A DNA stretch of 12,669 nucleotides, from contig JADHLS010000062.1 of NCBI GenBank assembly GCA_016780605.1, positions 1-12,669 of the forward strand, given 5' to 3'. The notes beneath the pieces were generated by a model, which saw nothing but the letters and a program-made list of their open reading frames with translations, made no database searches and was not told the origin of the DNA. Shown here piece after piece: positions 6,070-12,669 of this stretch. The stretch is from Reyranella sp. Lineage in GTDB: Bacteria > Pseudomonadota > Alphaproteobacteria > Reyranellales > Reyranellaceae. Both the position numbers and the translations under genes were made by a program. Numbering within the stretch: the stretch's first letter is position 1; each line of letters begins with the position of its first letter.

Positions 6070-7050
6070 ATGGTGGGTCGCGGCAGTCGTGTTCTGCTCG
6101 CAGGCTTCGTGGCGTCGCTCGGGCTGCTCGCGGCAGCCGCGATGGCGCAAGACGCCTATCCCAATCGTGCGGTGCGTTGGGTCGTGCCGTTCCCACCAGG
6201 TGGGCCCACCGACACGCTGTCCCGCATTCTTACAGCGCGGCTCAGCGAAATCTGGGGCCAGAGCGTCGTCGTCGAGAACAAGGGCGGCGCCTCGGGGGCG
6301 ATCGGCACCGATATCGTCGCCAAGGCACAACCGGACGGCTACACGCTGATGCTGGGCACGCAGACCACCAACGCGTCCAACATGCTGTTCTTTCCCAACC
6401 TGCCCTACGATCCGATCAAGGACTTCCAGCCGCTGACCTTGATCGGCACGGCGTGCATGGCGCTGGTCACGTCGCCCGACGTGCCGGCCAACACGCCGAA
6501 GGAGCTGGTCGAGTGGATCAGGAAACAGGACAACGCGACCTACGCGTCCGCGGCACCCGGCAGCTCGCAGCACGTCGCCGCCGAGCTGCTGGTGAAGCGG
6601 GCCGGCATCAAGGCGACTCACGTGCCTTATCGCGGCAGTTCGGCTGCGCTGCCCGACCTGATGAGCGGACGCGTCACCTTCATGTTCGACAATCTCCCGT
6701 CGGCCCTGCCGCAGGCCAAGGCCGGCAAGGTCAAGACGCTGGCCCAGACCTGCGCCACGCGCTCGCCATCGGCGCCCGACCTGCCGACCATGGAAGAAGC
6801 GGGCTTTCCCGACTTCGCCATCGAAGGTTGGTACGGCATATTCGCGCCGGCGAAGACGCCGCGGCCGATCGTCGACAAGCTCGCGTCCGACATCAACAAG
6901 GTGCTGATGGAGCCGGCGTCGCTGGAACGCTGGAAGACGCTGGGCTTCGATCCCATCGGGACCACGCCCGAGGCCTTCGCCGAGCGCCAGAAGGCGGACC
7001 TCGCCTACTGGAAGAAGATGATCGATTACACGGGCATCAAGGTGGAATAG
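6070..7050 (+). CDS. Bug/TTT-family periplasmic solute-binding protein
   Basis: A 326-residue extracytoplasmic receptor of the tripartite tricarboxylate transporter (Bug, TctC) family, which bind carboxylates and other small organic ligands. The signal peptide runs about 1-26 (MVGRGSR, hydrophobic core, AAAMAQ). Family landmarks: YPNRAVRWVVPFPPGGPTD (30-48), QPDGYTLMLG (87-96), LPYDPIKDFQPLTLIG (111-126), HVPYRGSSAALPDLMSG (184-200), MFDNLPSALP (205-214) and WYGIFAPAKTP (254-264). The start is the ATG at 6070 because AAGGGG lies six bases before it; an ATG at 6055 is in frame but has no ribosome site and would add MKGCR. No TctA/TctB membrane partners are in the window, which is common for this expanded family. 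It is followed after 24 bases by the VOC gene, so the ligand may be the compound that enzyme processes (inference). Confidence 0.93.
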   Translation: MVGRGSRVLLAGFVASLGLLAAAAMAQDAYPNRAVRWVVPFPPGGPTDTLSRILTARLSEIWGQSVVVENKGGASGAIGTDIVAKAQPDGYTLMLGTQTTNASNMLFFPNLPYDPIKDFQPLTLIGTACMALVTSPDVPANTPKELVEWIRKQDNATYASAAPGSSQHVAAELLVKRAGIKATHVPYRGSSAALPDLMSGRVTFMFDNLPSALPQAKAGKVKTLAQTCATRSPSAPDLPTMEEAGFPDFAIEGWYGIFAPAKTPRPIVDKLASDINKVLMEPASLERWKTLGFDPIGTTPEAFAERQKADLAYWKKMIDYTGIKVE

Positions 7051-7074
7051 ACTGGGAACAACAGGAGGATCGTC

Positions 7075-7665
7075 ATGGACACCATTGTCACCCCCCGTAC
7101 CCTGGATACCAGGCCGATCGCACCGTCATTGTTCGCGCACTTCGTGCTGCGCTCGTCGAACATGGCGAGGATGGTCGACTGGTACTGCACCGTGCTCAAC
7201 ATGCACGTCGTGCAGCGCAACGATTTCATCTGCTTCATGACCTACGACAACGAGCACCATCGCCTCGCGGTCGTGAACATCGAAGGCCTGCACGAGCCCG
7301 ACGACAAGGCGTGGGGCCTGGCGCATGTCGCCTACACCTTCCGCGACATTGGCCAGCTGCTCTCGACCTGGCGTCGCCTCAAGGACAAGGGCATAGAGCC
7401 CTACCGGCCGATCCATCATGGGCCCACGATCTCGCTGTACTACCGCGATCCCGACGGCAACTCGGTCGAGCTCCAGGTCGACCGCTTCAAGACCAAGGAG
7501 GAATGCGCGGCCTACTTCACGACCGACGCCTTCCGCAAGAACCCGATCGGCGTGGCGTTCGATCCGGCGGCCCTGGCGGCCGCCTATGAGGCTGGAGCGC
7601 CCGAGGCCGAGCTGATGAACATCCCCGACGGGCCGCCGGCGCCGCTGGGCTCGGCCAAGCGGTAA
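7075..7665 (+). CDS. VOC-family protein, extradiol ring-cleavage dioxygenase-like
   Basis: A 196-residue single-domain member of the vicinal oxygen chelate superfamily. The metal triad of type I extradiol dioxygenases is visible: His22 (FAHFVLR), His84 (LAHVAY) and Glu132 (GNSVELQVD). Second-sphere residues also fit: His114/His115 in HHGPTISLYYRDPDGN and Tyr122/Tyr123, matching the His and Tyr that position the catechol in catechol 2,3-dioxygenase-type enzymes. This supports an Fe(II) ring-cleaving role rather than a glyoxalase, though many such proteins are only annotated as VOC. Residues after about 140 form a C-terminal tail beyond the usual fold. The ATG at 7075 has AGGAGG six bases upstream. 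It is probably co-transcribed with the solute-binding protein. Its stop codon directly abuts the stop of the convergent amidohydrolase gene with no bases between. Confidence 0.88.
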   Translation: MDTIVTPRTLDTRPIAPSLFAHFVLRSSNMARMVDWYCTVLNMHVVQRNDFICFMTYDNEHHRLAVVNIEGLHEPDDKAWGLAHVAYTFRDIGQLLSTWRRLKDKGIEPYRPIHHGPTISLYYRDPDGNSVELQVDRFKTKEECAAYFTTDAFRKNPIGVAFDPAALAAAYEAGAPEAELMNIPDGPPAPLGSAKR

Positions 7666-8508
7666 TCACGCCTTTTTTGGCTGCCAGCGATAGGCCTTGG
7701 CGCAGGCGCCGCCCATCAACATGGCCCGCTCGTCGTTGGTCAGCCGGGTGGTCTTAAGGAAGGGGTCGACGGCCTGCTCGTAGTTCACGACGGCAAAGGC
7801 GCGCGTCCAGTCGGTGCCCCACAGGCAGCGGTCGAAACCCCAGGCGTCGAACACACGCGCCAGCGGGTCCCAGATGTCGTTGAAGGGATACGGCTCGCGG
7901 GACAGCGTACAGGCGCCGCTGACCTTGATCACCGCGTTGGAGCGCCGGACGAGTTCCAACACCTTCGGTAGGTCCGCCCAGGGCTGCGGCGGGGCGGGCG
8001 GCGTGCGCGGCTGCAGGATGCCAAGGTGGTCGATGATGAAGCGCGTTTCGGGATGACGGTCGATCAGCGCCGCGCCCGCCTCGATGTTGCCCCAGCACAG
8101 CATGTTGACCGGAAAATCATGGCGGACGGCGGCGCGCAGGATGCGGTCCAGACCCGGGTCGTTCGGGTCGCGGTTGGCCTCCTTGGTCATCATGATGCGG
8201 ATGCCGACCGTGCCAGGTGTCTTCTTCCAGTCGGCGATGACATCGGCCACCGCGGGATCGTCCGGATCGACGGGCTTGACGATGGCCATCCGGCTGGGAT
8301 GCGCCCTCTGCACTTCGATGGCGTAGCTCGCGTCGTAGCGGTACATGGAAAAGGCGGAAATGAAGATCGCGCCGTCGACCCCGACCTTGTCCATGGCCGC
8401 GCACATCTCGTCACCGGTGACATGAGGCGGCCAGTTCGGCACCGTGTGCCAGGGCCGCTTCGGCGTGTTGGCCTCATAGGCATGGACCTGGGAATCGATG
8501 ACCATCAT
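7666..8508 (-). CDS. amidohydrolase-2 family metal-dependent hydrolase/decarboxylase
   Basis: A 280-residue TIM-barrel protein of the amidohydrolase-related (PF04909) family, which includes 2-pyrone-4,6-dicarboxylate lactonase (LigI), ACMSD-type decarboxylases and sugar-lactone hydrolases. The barrel-start motif is DSQVHAY (5-11): the usual H-x-H reads Gln7-Val-His9, so one metal ligand is changed. His161 in IIDHLG and Asp233 in LWGTDWTR are the other conserved active-site residues. LigI-like members work without metal, so the Gln does not imply loss of function. The ATG at 8508 (a second ATG follows at 8505) has AGGAG eight bases upstream. It lies 23 bases after the DUF202 gene on the same strand. 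Being next to a ring-cleavage type VOC gene suggests it could act on a lactone or cleavage product, but this is inference. Confidence 0.9.
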   Translation of the reverse strand: MMVIDSQVHAYEANTPKRPWHTVPNWPPHVTGDEMCAAMDKVGVDGAIFISAFSMYRYDASYAIEVQRAHPSRMAIVKPVDPDDPAVADVIADWKKTPGTVGIRIMMTKEANRDPNDPGLDRILRAAVRHDFPVNMLCWGNIEAGAALIDRHPETRFIIDHLGILQPRTPPAPPQPWADLPKVLELVRRSNAVIKVSGACTLSREPYPFNDIWDPLARVFDAWGFDRCLWGTDWTRAFAVVNYEQAVDPFLKTTRLTNDERAMLMGGACAKAYRWQPKKA

Positions 8509-8531
8509 CCGGAAAACTCCTTTGCCTTAGG

Positions 8532-8921
8532 CTAGAACAGCCAGAGCAGAGCAATCAAACCCATCACAACGATGGCGGCCGACGTCGTCACCATCACGGG
8601 GGTCGACGGGCGGAACGTCTCGCTGTCGATGGCGCGGCTGACCCGCAGGTAGTGCCAGAGCGACCCGACCATGACCACGATGCCCAGCACCACCAGTCCG
8701 GCGCCGAGCGCCGTGACATGGCGGTTGGCCGCGGAACGCACCTCGGGCACGACCTGGTTTATCTCCATCAGGAACAGGCTGAAGCGATTGATGGCGATGC
8801 CGAGCGCGATCACCGCAATCGACGTCCGGATCCAGGCCAACAGCGTGCGTTCGTTGGCGAGATGATCGCTGACATGGGCGTTCTTGGCGGCGTTCTTGGC
8901 GGCGTTCTTGGGCGTGTCCAC
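8532..8921 (-). CDS. DUF202-family small membrane protein
   Basis: A 129-residue protein with the DUF202 signature DHLANERTLLAWIRTSIAVIALG (start about residue 19 from the GTG at 8921), followed by three predicted membrane helices: the first within this motif, the second around ALGAGLVVLGIVVMVGSL, the third at VMVTTSAAIVVMGLIALLWLF at the C-terminus. The family (YidH-like) is widespread and of unknown function. The start chosen is the GTG at 8921 because GGAGG lies five bases upstream (8927-8931); a GTG at 8936 is in frame but preceded only by a pyrimidine-rich terminator tail. The soluble N-terminus carries a KNAAKNAAKNA repeat encoded by a 12-base tandem repeat. It sits just after a strong hairpin terminator, so it probably has its own promoter or relies on read-through, and is followed closely by the amidohydrolase gene. 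Confidence 0.85.
   Translation of the reverse strand: MDTPKNAAKNAAKNAHVSDHLANERTLLAWIRTSIAVIALGIAINRFSLFLMEINQVVPEVRSAANRHVTALGAGLVVLGIVVMVGSLWHYLRVSRAIDSETFRPSTPVMVTTSAAIVVMGLIALLWLF
8880..8912 (-). repeat. 12-base in-frame tandem repeat (KNAA units)
   Basis: On the + strand GTTCTTGGCGGC occurs twice exactly, followed by a partial third copy GTTCTTGGG. On the coding strand this gives KNAAKNAAKN near the N-terminus of the DUF202 protein, before the conserved domain. It is a likely slippage-made length polymorphism. Confidence 0.7.
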
Positions 8922-8945
8922 GGGAGCCTCCGGCACAAGGAAGAA

Positions 8946-8970
8946 GGGCGCGACCCGGAGGATCGCGCCC
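8946..8970 (-). terminator. intrinsic-type terminator after acyl-CoA dehydrogenase 2
   Basis: A perfect 8-bp stem, GGGCGCGA (8946-8953) with TCGCGCCC (8963-8970), closes a 9-base loop 25 bases past the stop of the ACAD10/11-type gene. On the - strand the stem is followed by TTCTTCCTT, a T-rich though interrupted tail. It separates the MFS/dehydrogenase transcript from the DUF202 gene. Confidence 0.65.
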
Positions 8971-8994
8971 TGCTTTCAGCCGTCAAGGACCGGT

Positions 8995-10218
8995 CTAATT
9001 ATACTTGGCGATCTCCATGCGGCCGACCTGGTCGCGATGGACCTCGTCGGGACCGTCGGCCAGGCGCAGCGTGCGCTGATGGGCGTACATGCTGGCCAGC
9101 TTGAAGACCTGGCTGACGCCGCCGGCACCGTGCAGCTGCAGGCAACGGTCGACCACCTTGGAGCTGATGTTGGGCACCGCCACCTTGATCATGGCGATCT
9201 GCTGGCGGGCTTCCTTGTTGCCGAACTTGTCCATCGCCCAGGCCGCCTTCAGCACCAGCAAACGAGCCATGTCGATCTCCATGCGCATGTCGGCAACATG
9301 GGCCTTGGTGACGCCCATCTCGGAGATGCGTTGGCCGAAGGCGACGCGGCTCTTGGCCCGCTTGATCGCCATCTCGAGGGCGCGCTCGGCGACGCCGATG
9401 GCGCGCATGCAGTGATGGATACGGCCGGGGCCGAGGCGGCCCTGGGCAATCTCGAAGCCGCGGCCCTCGCCCAGCAGGATCGCCGACTTGGGCACGCGTA
9501 CGTTGTCGTAGATCACCTCGGCGTGGCCGTGCGGCGCGTCGTCATAGCCGAACACGTGCAGCATCTTCACGATCTTGATGCCCGGCGTGTCGCGCGGCAC
9601 CACGATCATCGACTGCTGGCGGTAGGCCGGCGCATTGGGATCGCTCTTGCCCATCAGGATGATGACCTTGCAGCGTGGATCGCCCATGCCCGAGGACCAC
9701 CACTTGCGGCCGTTGATGACATAGCTGTCGCCGTCCGCCTCGATGCGGCATTCGACGTTGCGCGCATCGGACGAGGCGACCGCGGGCTCGGTCATGGCGA
9801 AGCAGGAGCGGATCTCGCCGTTGAGCAGCGGCTTCAGCCACTTCTCCTTGTGCTCCTTGGAGCCGTAGCGGGCGAACACTTCCATGTTGCCGGTGTCGGG
9901 CGCCGAGCAGTTGACGGCTTCCGAGGCGATTGACGAGCGGCCCAGCACCTCGCAGATCGGCGCGTATTCGAGGTTGGTGAGGCCCATCGTGCCGTGCGTG
10001 TCGCCCGAGTCGCGGTCGGCGGGCAGGAACATGTTCCACAGGCCGCGCTTCTTCGCTTCGGCCTTGCACTCTTCGATGACCTTGGGGAGCTGCCAGCGGT
10101 CCTTGGCCTTCTCCATCTGCTCCTCGTAGACGGGCTCGGCCGGATAGATGACCTCGTCCATGAACTTGTTGAGCTTCTCGAGCAGCGCCTTGGTGCGGTC
10201 CGAGTATTCGAAATCCAT
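8995..10218 (-). CDS. acyl-CoA dehydrogenase, ACAD10/ACAD11-like
   Basis: A 407-residue acyl-CoA dehydrogenase of the ACAD10/11 branch, which takes acyl-CoAs to 2-enoyl-CoAs with FAD. Landmarks: [20 protein letters not shown] (111-130), [16 protein letters not shown] (139-154), [13 protein letters not shown] (172-184), [15 protein letters not shown] (261-275), RVAFGQRI (291-298) and [10 protein letters not shown] (361-370). The C-terminal catalytic motif is LADGPDEVH (386-394), in which Asp388 occupies the place of the usual Glu, as is typical for this branch. The start is the ATG at 10218, with AGGGAG six bases upstream; the open frame before it is low-complexity and unlike the family. It follows the MFS gene by 76 bases and is probably on the same transcript, which ends at the hairpin at 8946-8970. 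It differs from the other dehydrogenase in the window, so two separate acyl-CoA steps or substrates are likely. Confidence 0.93.
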   Translation of the reverse strand: MDFEYSDRTKALLEKLNKFMDEVIYPAEPVYEEQMEKAKDRWQLPKVIEECKAEAKKRGLWNMFLPADRDSGDTHGTMGLTNLEYAPICEVLGRSSIASEAVNCSAPDTGNMEVFARYGSKEHKEKWLKPLLNGEIRSCFAMTEPAVASSDARNVECRIEADGDSYVINGRKWWSSGMGDPRCKVIILMGKSDPNAPAYRQQSMIVVPRDTPGIKIVKMLHVFGYDDAPHGHAEVIYDNVRVPKSAILLGEGRGFEIAQGRLGPGRIHHCMRAIGVAERALEMAIKRAKSRVAFGQRISEMGVTKAHVADMRMEIDMARLLVLKAAWAMDKFGNKEARQQIAMIKVAVPNISSKVVDRCLQLHGAGGVSQVFKLASMYAHQRTLRLADGPDEVHRDQVGRMEIAKYN

Positions 10219-10294
10219 GCGAGTCTCCCTGTGTCCTGCCGCGGACTCTGGCTGAAAAGCCCGGTCCTGTGAACGGTCATTCAGGCCGCACCCT

Positions 10295-11584
10295 TCACCC
10301 CGTTTGGGCCACGGGTTCGCTGAGCGGACCGGACCTCGTCTGCTGCCGCAAGCGCAGGGGCCGCAGGGCGACAATGGCGAGCACGGCAGCCACGGCGTTC
10401 ATCGCTGAGGCGGCCAGGAAGACCAGATGCCAATTGCCGGTCTCGACAACCAGAAGGCTGGCGACCGGCACCAGCAGACCCGCGAAGCCCTTTGCCGTGT
10501 AGAGCAGGCCCGCATTGGTTGTGGCGTACCGGGTGCCGTAGCAGTCGGTGCAGATCGAGGGGAACAGGCTGTAGATCTCGCCCCAGGCGAAGAACACCAT
10601 GCCGCCCAGCAGGACGAAGAGCAGCGGGTCTCGGCCCCAGTGGCCAAGGGCCAGGATGCCCACGGCCTCCAGGCTGAAGGCGATGAACATGGTGCTCTCG
10701 CGGCCGATCCGGTCGGACACCCAGCCGAAGAAGGGCCGCGTGAAGCCGTTCAGCACGCGATCGATCGACAGCGCGAAGGTGAGCGCCGGTAGGGTGAGGC
10801 CGAGCAGGCTCACCGGCACGCCGGCGACTTTGTACTCATGCGCGATCGGCGCGAGCTGCGCGGTGGCCATCAGGCCGCCTGCGCTCACCAGCGCCATCAT
10901 GAGATAGAGCACCCAGAACAGAGGTGAGCGCAGCGTCTCCATCGGCGTGCAATGGTGCAGGGCCTGGGCGATCGGTGCGGCGGGAGGCACCTCGCGCGGG
11001 TCGGCGACGCGCAGGAACGGCGCCAGGGCGAGGATGACCAGCCCCTGTCCCAAGCCGAACCACAGGAACGCCGCTTGGTAGCCGCTGGAGTGGATGATGT
11101 TCTGGAGCGGGATGATGGTGAAGGCCGAGCCGACGCCGAAACCCGCCGCGGTGATGCCGGCGGCGAGCCCGCGGCGGTCGGGGAACCACTTCAGCGAATT
11201 GCCCACGCAGGTGCCGTAGACGCAGCCCACGCCGATGCCGCCGAGGGCGGCGCCGAGGTAGAGCAGCCACAGCGAGCTCGCATTGGCGTTCACGATCCAC
11301 GACAGGCCGACCAGCAGGCCGCCAACCATCACGACGATGCGCGGGCCGAAGCGGTCGACGAACCAGCCTTCGAACGGCACCAACCAGGCCTCGGTGACGA
11401 CGAAGATGCTGAAGGCGACCTGGATGGCCGCGGTGCCCCAGCCGTAGCGCTCGTTGATTGGCTGCACGAACAGCGTCCAGCCGTACTGCAGGTTGGCGAT
11501 CATCACCATGCAGACAACGCCAGCAAACAGCTGCATCCAGCGGTTCGCGCTGCGTTGGCCCCAATCAGAACTGCTTGGCGGCAT
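10295..11584 (-). CDS. MFS transporter, oxalate/formate antiporter (OxlT)-like
   Basis: A 429-residue inner-membrane protein with about twelve hydrophobic segments. The opening [13 protein letters not shown] (31-43) is the hallmark of the OxlT-type MFS family, which moves oxalate and other small or aromatic carboxylates. WFVDRFGPR (74-82) is the loop 2-3 MFS motif, and [11 protein letters not shown] (286-296) is its second-half copy. Lys365 in YTAKG (362-366) fits the helix-11 Lys that binds carboxylate in OxlT, and Arg276 in SIDRVLNG is a candidate for the partner Arg in helix 8. The ATG at 11584 follows GGGAG at 11 bases and a closer GGGGG; residues upstream in the open frame are Arg/Cys-rich and not membrane-like. 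It is divergent from the feruloyl-CoA synthase-like gene, so it is a good candidate importer for that enzyme's carboxylate substrate. Confidence 0.92.
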   Translation of the reverse strand: MPPSSSDWGQRSANRWMQLFAGVVCMVMIANLQYGWTLFVQPINERYGWGTAAIQVAFSIFVVTEAWLVPFEGWFVDRFGPRIVVMVGGLLVGLSWIVNANASSLWLLYLGAALGGIGVGCVYGTCVGNSLKWFPDRRGLAAGITAAGFGVGSAFTIIPLQNIIHSSGYQAAFLWFGLGQGLVILALAPFLRVADPREVPPAAPIAQALHHCTPMETLRSPLFWVLYLMMALVSAGGLMATAQLAPIAHEYKVAGVPVSLLGLTLPALTFALSIDRVLNGFTRPFFGWVSDRIGRESTMFIAFSLEAVGILALGHWGRDPLLFVLLGGMVFFAWGEIYSLFPSICTDCYGTRYATTNAGLLYTAKGFAGLLVPVASLLVVETGNWHLVFLAASAMNAVAAVLAIVALRPLRLRQQTRSGPLSEPVAQTG

Positions 11585-11687
11585 GCCCCCAATAGCTCCC
11601 TTGCCGATCCCCCTTGCCGATGTTCGATCTCCACCTCTAAATCGGCACAAGCAATATCGACCGGGAGTATCGCCGTTGGACAGTGTG
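11585..11687. promoter_or_regulatory. divergent control region with three TTGCCGAT-type elements
   Basis: TTGCCGAT occurs at 11601-11608 and again at 11614-11621 in direct orientation (13-base period), and its core in inverse, ATCGGCA, at 11641-11647. The region must drive the MFS gene leftward and the ligase gene rightward. A weak rightward promoter TTGCCG (11614-11619), 16 bases, TCTAAA (11636-11641) overlaps the elements. A shared regulator site is plausible; no regulator gene is in the window. Confidence 0.45.
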
Positions 11688-12669
11688 ATGCAAACGCCCT
11701 TCAAGCCGATCGACTTTCTGAGCCGGGACGTCAGCGTCGAGCGGCGCGGCGACGGCACGATCCTGCTGCAGTCGAACCACAAGCTAAAGGCCTACGAGAA
11801 GCATGTTCCGGCGTTTCTCGCAAAGTGGGCGGCCGAGGCGCCGGATCGCCTGTGGCTGGCGCAGCGTCGCGGCCCGGACCGCGCCTGGCTGAAGGTCACC
11901 TACGCCGAGGCCAAGCGCCAGGTCGATGCGGTGACGCAGGCGTTGCTCGATCGCGGCTTCGGGCCGGACAGACCGGTGATGATCCTGTCGTCGAACTCCA
12001 TCGAGTTCGCCTTGCTGACCATGGCGGCCATGCAGGCGCGCGCGCCGGTGACCCCGGTCTCGCCCGCCTATTCGGTGATGAGCCAGGACCACGCCAAGCT
12101 GCGCTACGTCGTCGATCTCATCAAGCCCGGCCTGGTGTTCGTGCAGAACGGCGAAATCTATGCGCGGGCGCTGGCAGCGCTCGACCTCGCCAATCATGAC
12201 GCGGGGGGCGTGCTGGTGGTGCATGTCGACAAGGCGCCGCCCGAGAGGCAGTCGCTGCCCTGGAGCGAGCTTCTGGCCACCAAAGCGACCGATGCGGTGG
12301 CGCGTTCGATCGCGCAAATCGACGGCAAGACCATTGGCAAGTTCCTGTTCACCTCGGGCAGCACCGGCATGCCTAAGGCCGTGATCAACACCCAGGAAAT
12401 GATGTGCGCCAACATCGCCATGATGCAAATGGCGCGCACGCGCAAAGCCGACGATCCGCCCGCGGTCGTGCTCGACTGGCTGCCGTGGAACCACACGATG
12501 GGCGGCAACGCCACCTTCCAGGGCAATCTTGCCGATGGCGGCACCACCTACATCGACGACGGCAAGCCGCTGCCCGGCCTGTTCGACGAGACCCTGCGCA
12601 ACCTGCGTGAGATCTCGCCCACCAACTTTGCCAACGTGCCGGCGGGCTACGCCATGCTGGCGACGGCAT
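11688..12669 (+). CDS. feruloyl-CoA synthase-like AMP-forming ligase (3' end outside window)
   Basis: An open frame runs to the right edge with 327 visible residues. AMP-forming ligases activate a carboxylate with ATP, then form its CoA thioester. TSGSTGMPK (222-230) is the ATP-binding P-loop, and LDWLPWNHTMGGN (262-274) together with TNFANVPAGYAML (312-324) matches feruloyl-CoA synthase rather than general acyl-CoA synthetases. The N-terminus PFKPIDF...VERRGDGTI also fits that family. Roughly the first half of the usual ~600 residues is present; the adenylation core end and C-terminal lid are outside. The ATG at 11688 gives the family-like N-terminus, but TTG at 11676 is in frame with GGGAG eight bases upstream and may be the real start; GTG at 11685 is also possible. 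The substrate may be ferulate, another cinnamate or a related acid. It is divergent from an OxlT-like MFS importer gene, supporting a transport-activation pair. Confidence 0.9.
   Translation, partial: MQTPFKPIDFLSRDVSVERRGDGTILLQSNHKLKAYEKHVPAFLAKWAAEAPDRLWLAQRRGPDRAWLKVTYAEAKRQVDAVTQALLDRGFGPDRPVMILSSNSIEFALLTMAAMQARAPVTPVSPAYSVMSQDHAKLRYVVDLIKPGLVFVQNGEIYARALAALDLANHDAGGVLVVHVDKAPPERQSLPWSELLATKATDAVARSIAQIDGKTIGKFLFTSGSTGMPKAVINTQEMMCANIAMMQMARTRKADDPPAVVLDWLPWNHTMGGNATFQGNLADGGTTYIDDGKPLPGLFDETLRNLREISPTNFANVPAGYAMLATA

Noticed and set aside
5828-6621. Upstream extensions of the DMT transporter frame through the divergent gene
   Set aside because: The extended part is antisense to the Bug solute-binding protein gene; the ATG at 5988 gives a normal family-length protein.
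8880-8912. Short tandem repeats considered as a CRISPR array
   Set aside because: Units are 12 bases, contiguous without spacers, in frame inside a protein gene.
10219-10294. Possible terminator between MFS and acyl-CoA dehydrogenase 2
   Set aside because: Only a 5-bp stem GAGTC/GACTC with a long loop and no T-run; the genes are more likely co-transcribed.
10952-12199. + strand open frame spanning the MFS gene, the intergenic region and the ligase start
   Set aside because: It runs antisense to the transporter and then out of frame through the ligase; the ligase frame itself carries the AMP-binding motifs.

Overview
The window is a high-GC, gene-dense stretch of a proteobacterial chromosome. 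It most resembles a soil or freshwater alphaproteobacterium of the Reyranella/Bradyrhizobium/Rhodospirillales kind. That placement is an inference from codon composition, a Bug-type solute-binding protein, a small periplasmic Cys-motif protein and several acyl-CoA catabolic genes; nothing in the window fixes the species. There are 13 complete protein genes, two genes cut by the window edges, no RNA gene and no recognisable mobile element.

Layout. 1-311: C-terminal end of an M28-type metallopeptidase (+), whose 3' end overlaps the convergent epoxide hydrolase-like gene (274-1413, -). 1480-1869 (-): a small secreted four-cysteine protein with an internal duplication. 1870-2304: the only long non-coding gap, with a near-consensus sigma70-type promoter, several inverted and direct repeats and a perfect 16-bp palindrome. 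2305-5988 (-): a tight four-gene operon read from DMT/EamA transporter to SDR dehydrogenase to alpha/beta hydrolase (enol-lactonase type) to acyl-CoA dehydrogenase. 6070-7665 (+): a Bug/TTT solute-binding protein followed by a single-domain VOC (extradiol dioxygenase-like) protein. 7666-11584 (-): MFS transporter (OxlT-like), acyl-CoA dehydrogenase of the ACAD10/11 type, a hairpin terminator, a DUF202 membrane protein and an amidohydrolase-2 family enzyme. 11688-end (+): feruloyl-CoA synthase-like AMP-forming ligase, divergent from the MFS gene and cut by the window end.

Together the genes look like a catabolic neighbourhood for small aromatic, phenylpropanoid or alicyclic acids. Uptake would be by the MFS, DMT and Bug proteins, CoA activation by the ligase, dehydrogenation by two distinct acyl-CoA dehydrogenases and the SDR, and ring opening or hydrolysis by the VOC protein, amidohydrolase and alpha/beta hydrolases. 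The families are clear from sequence; the substrate and the order of steps are inference. No wholly new defence or mobile system is visible. The less ordinary items are the repeat-rich gap with an apparently gene-less promoter, the duplicated Cys-motif protein, the repeated TTGCCGAT element between the MFS and ligase genes, and the Bug-VOC/amidohydrolase cluster.
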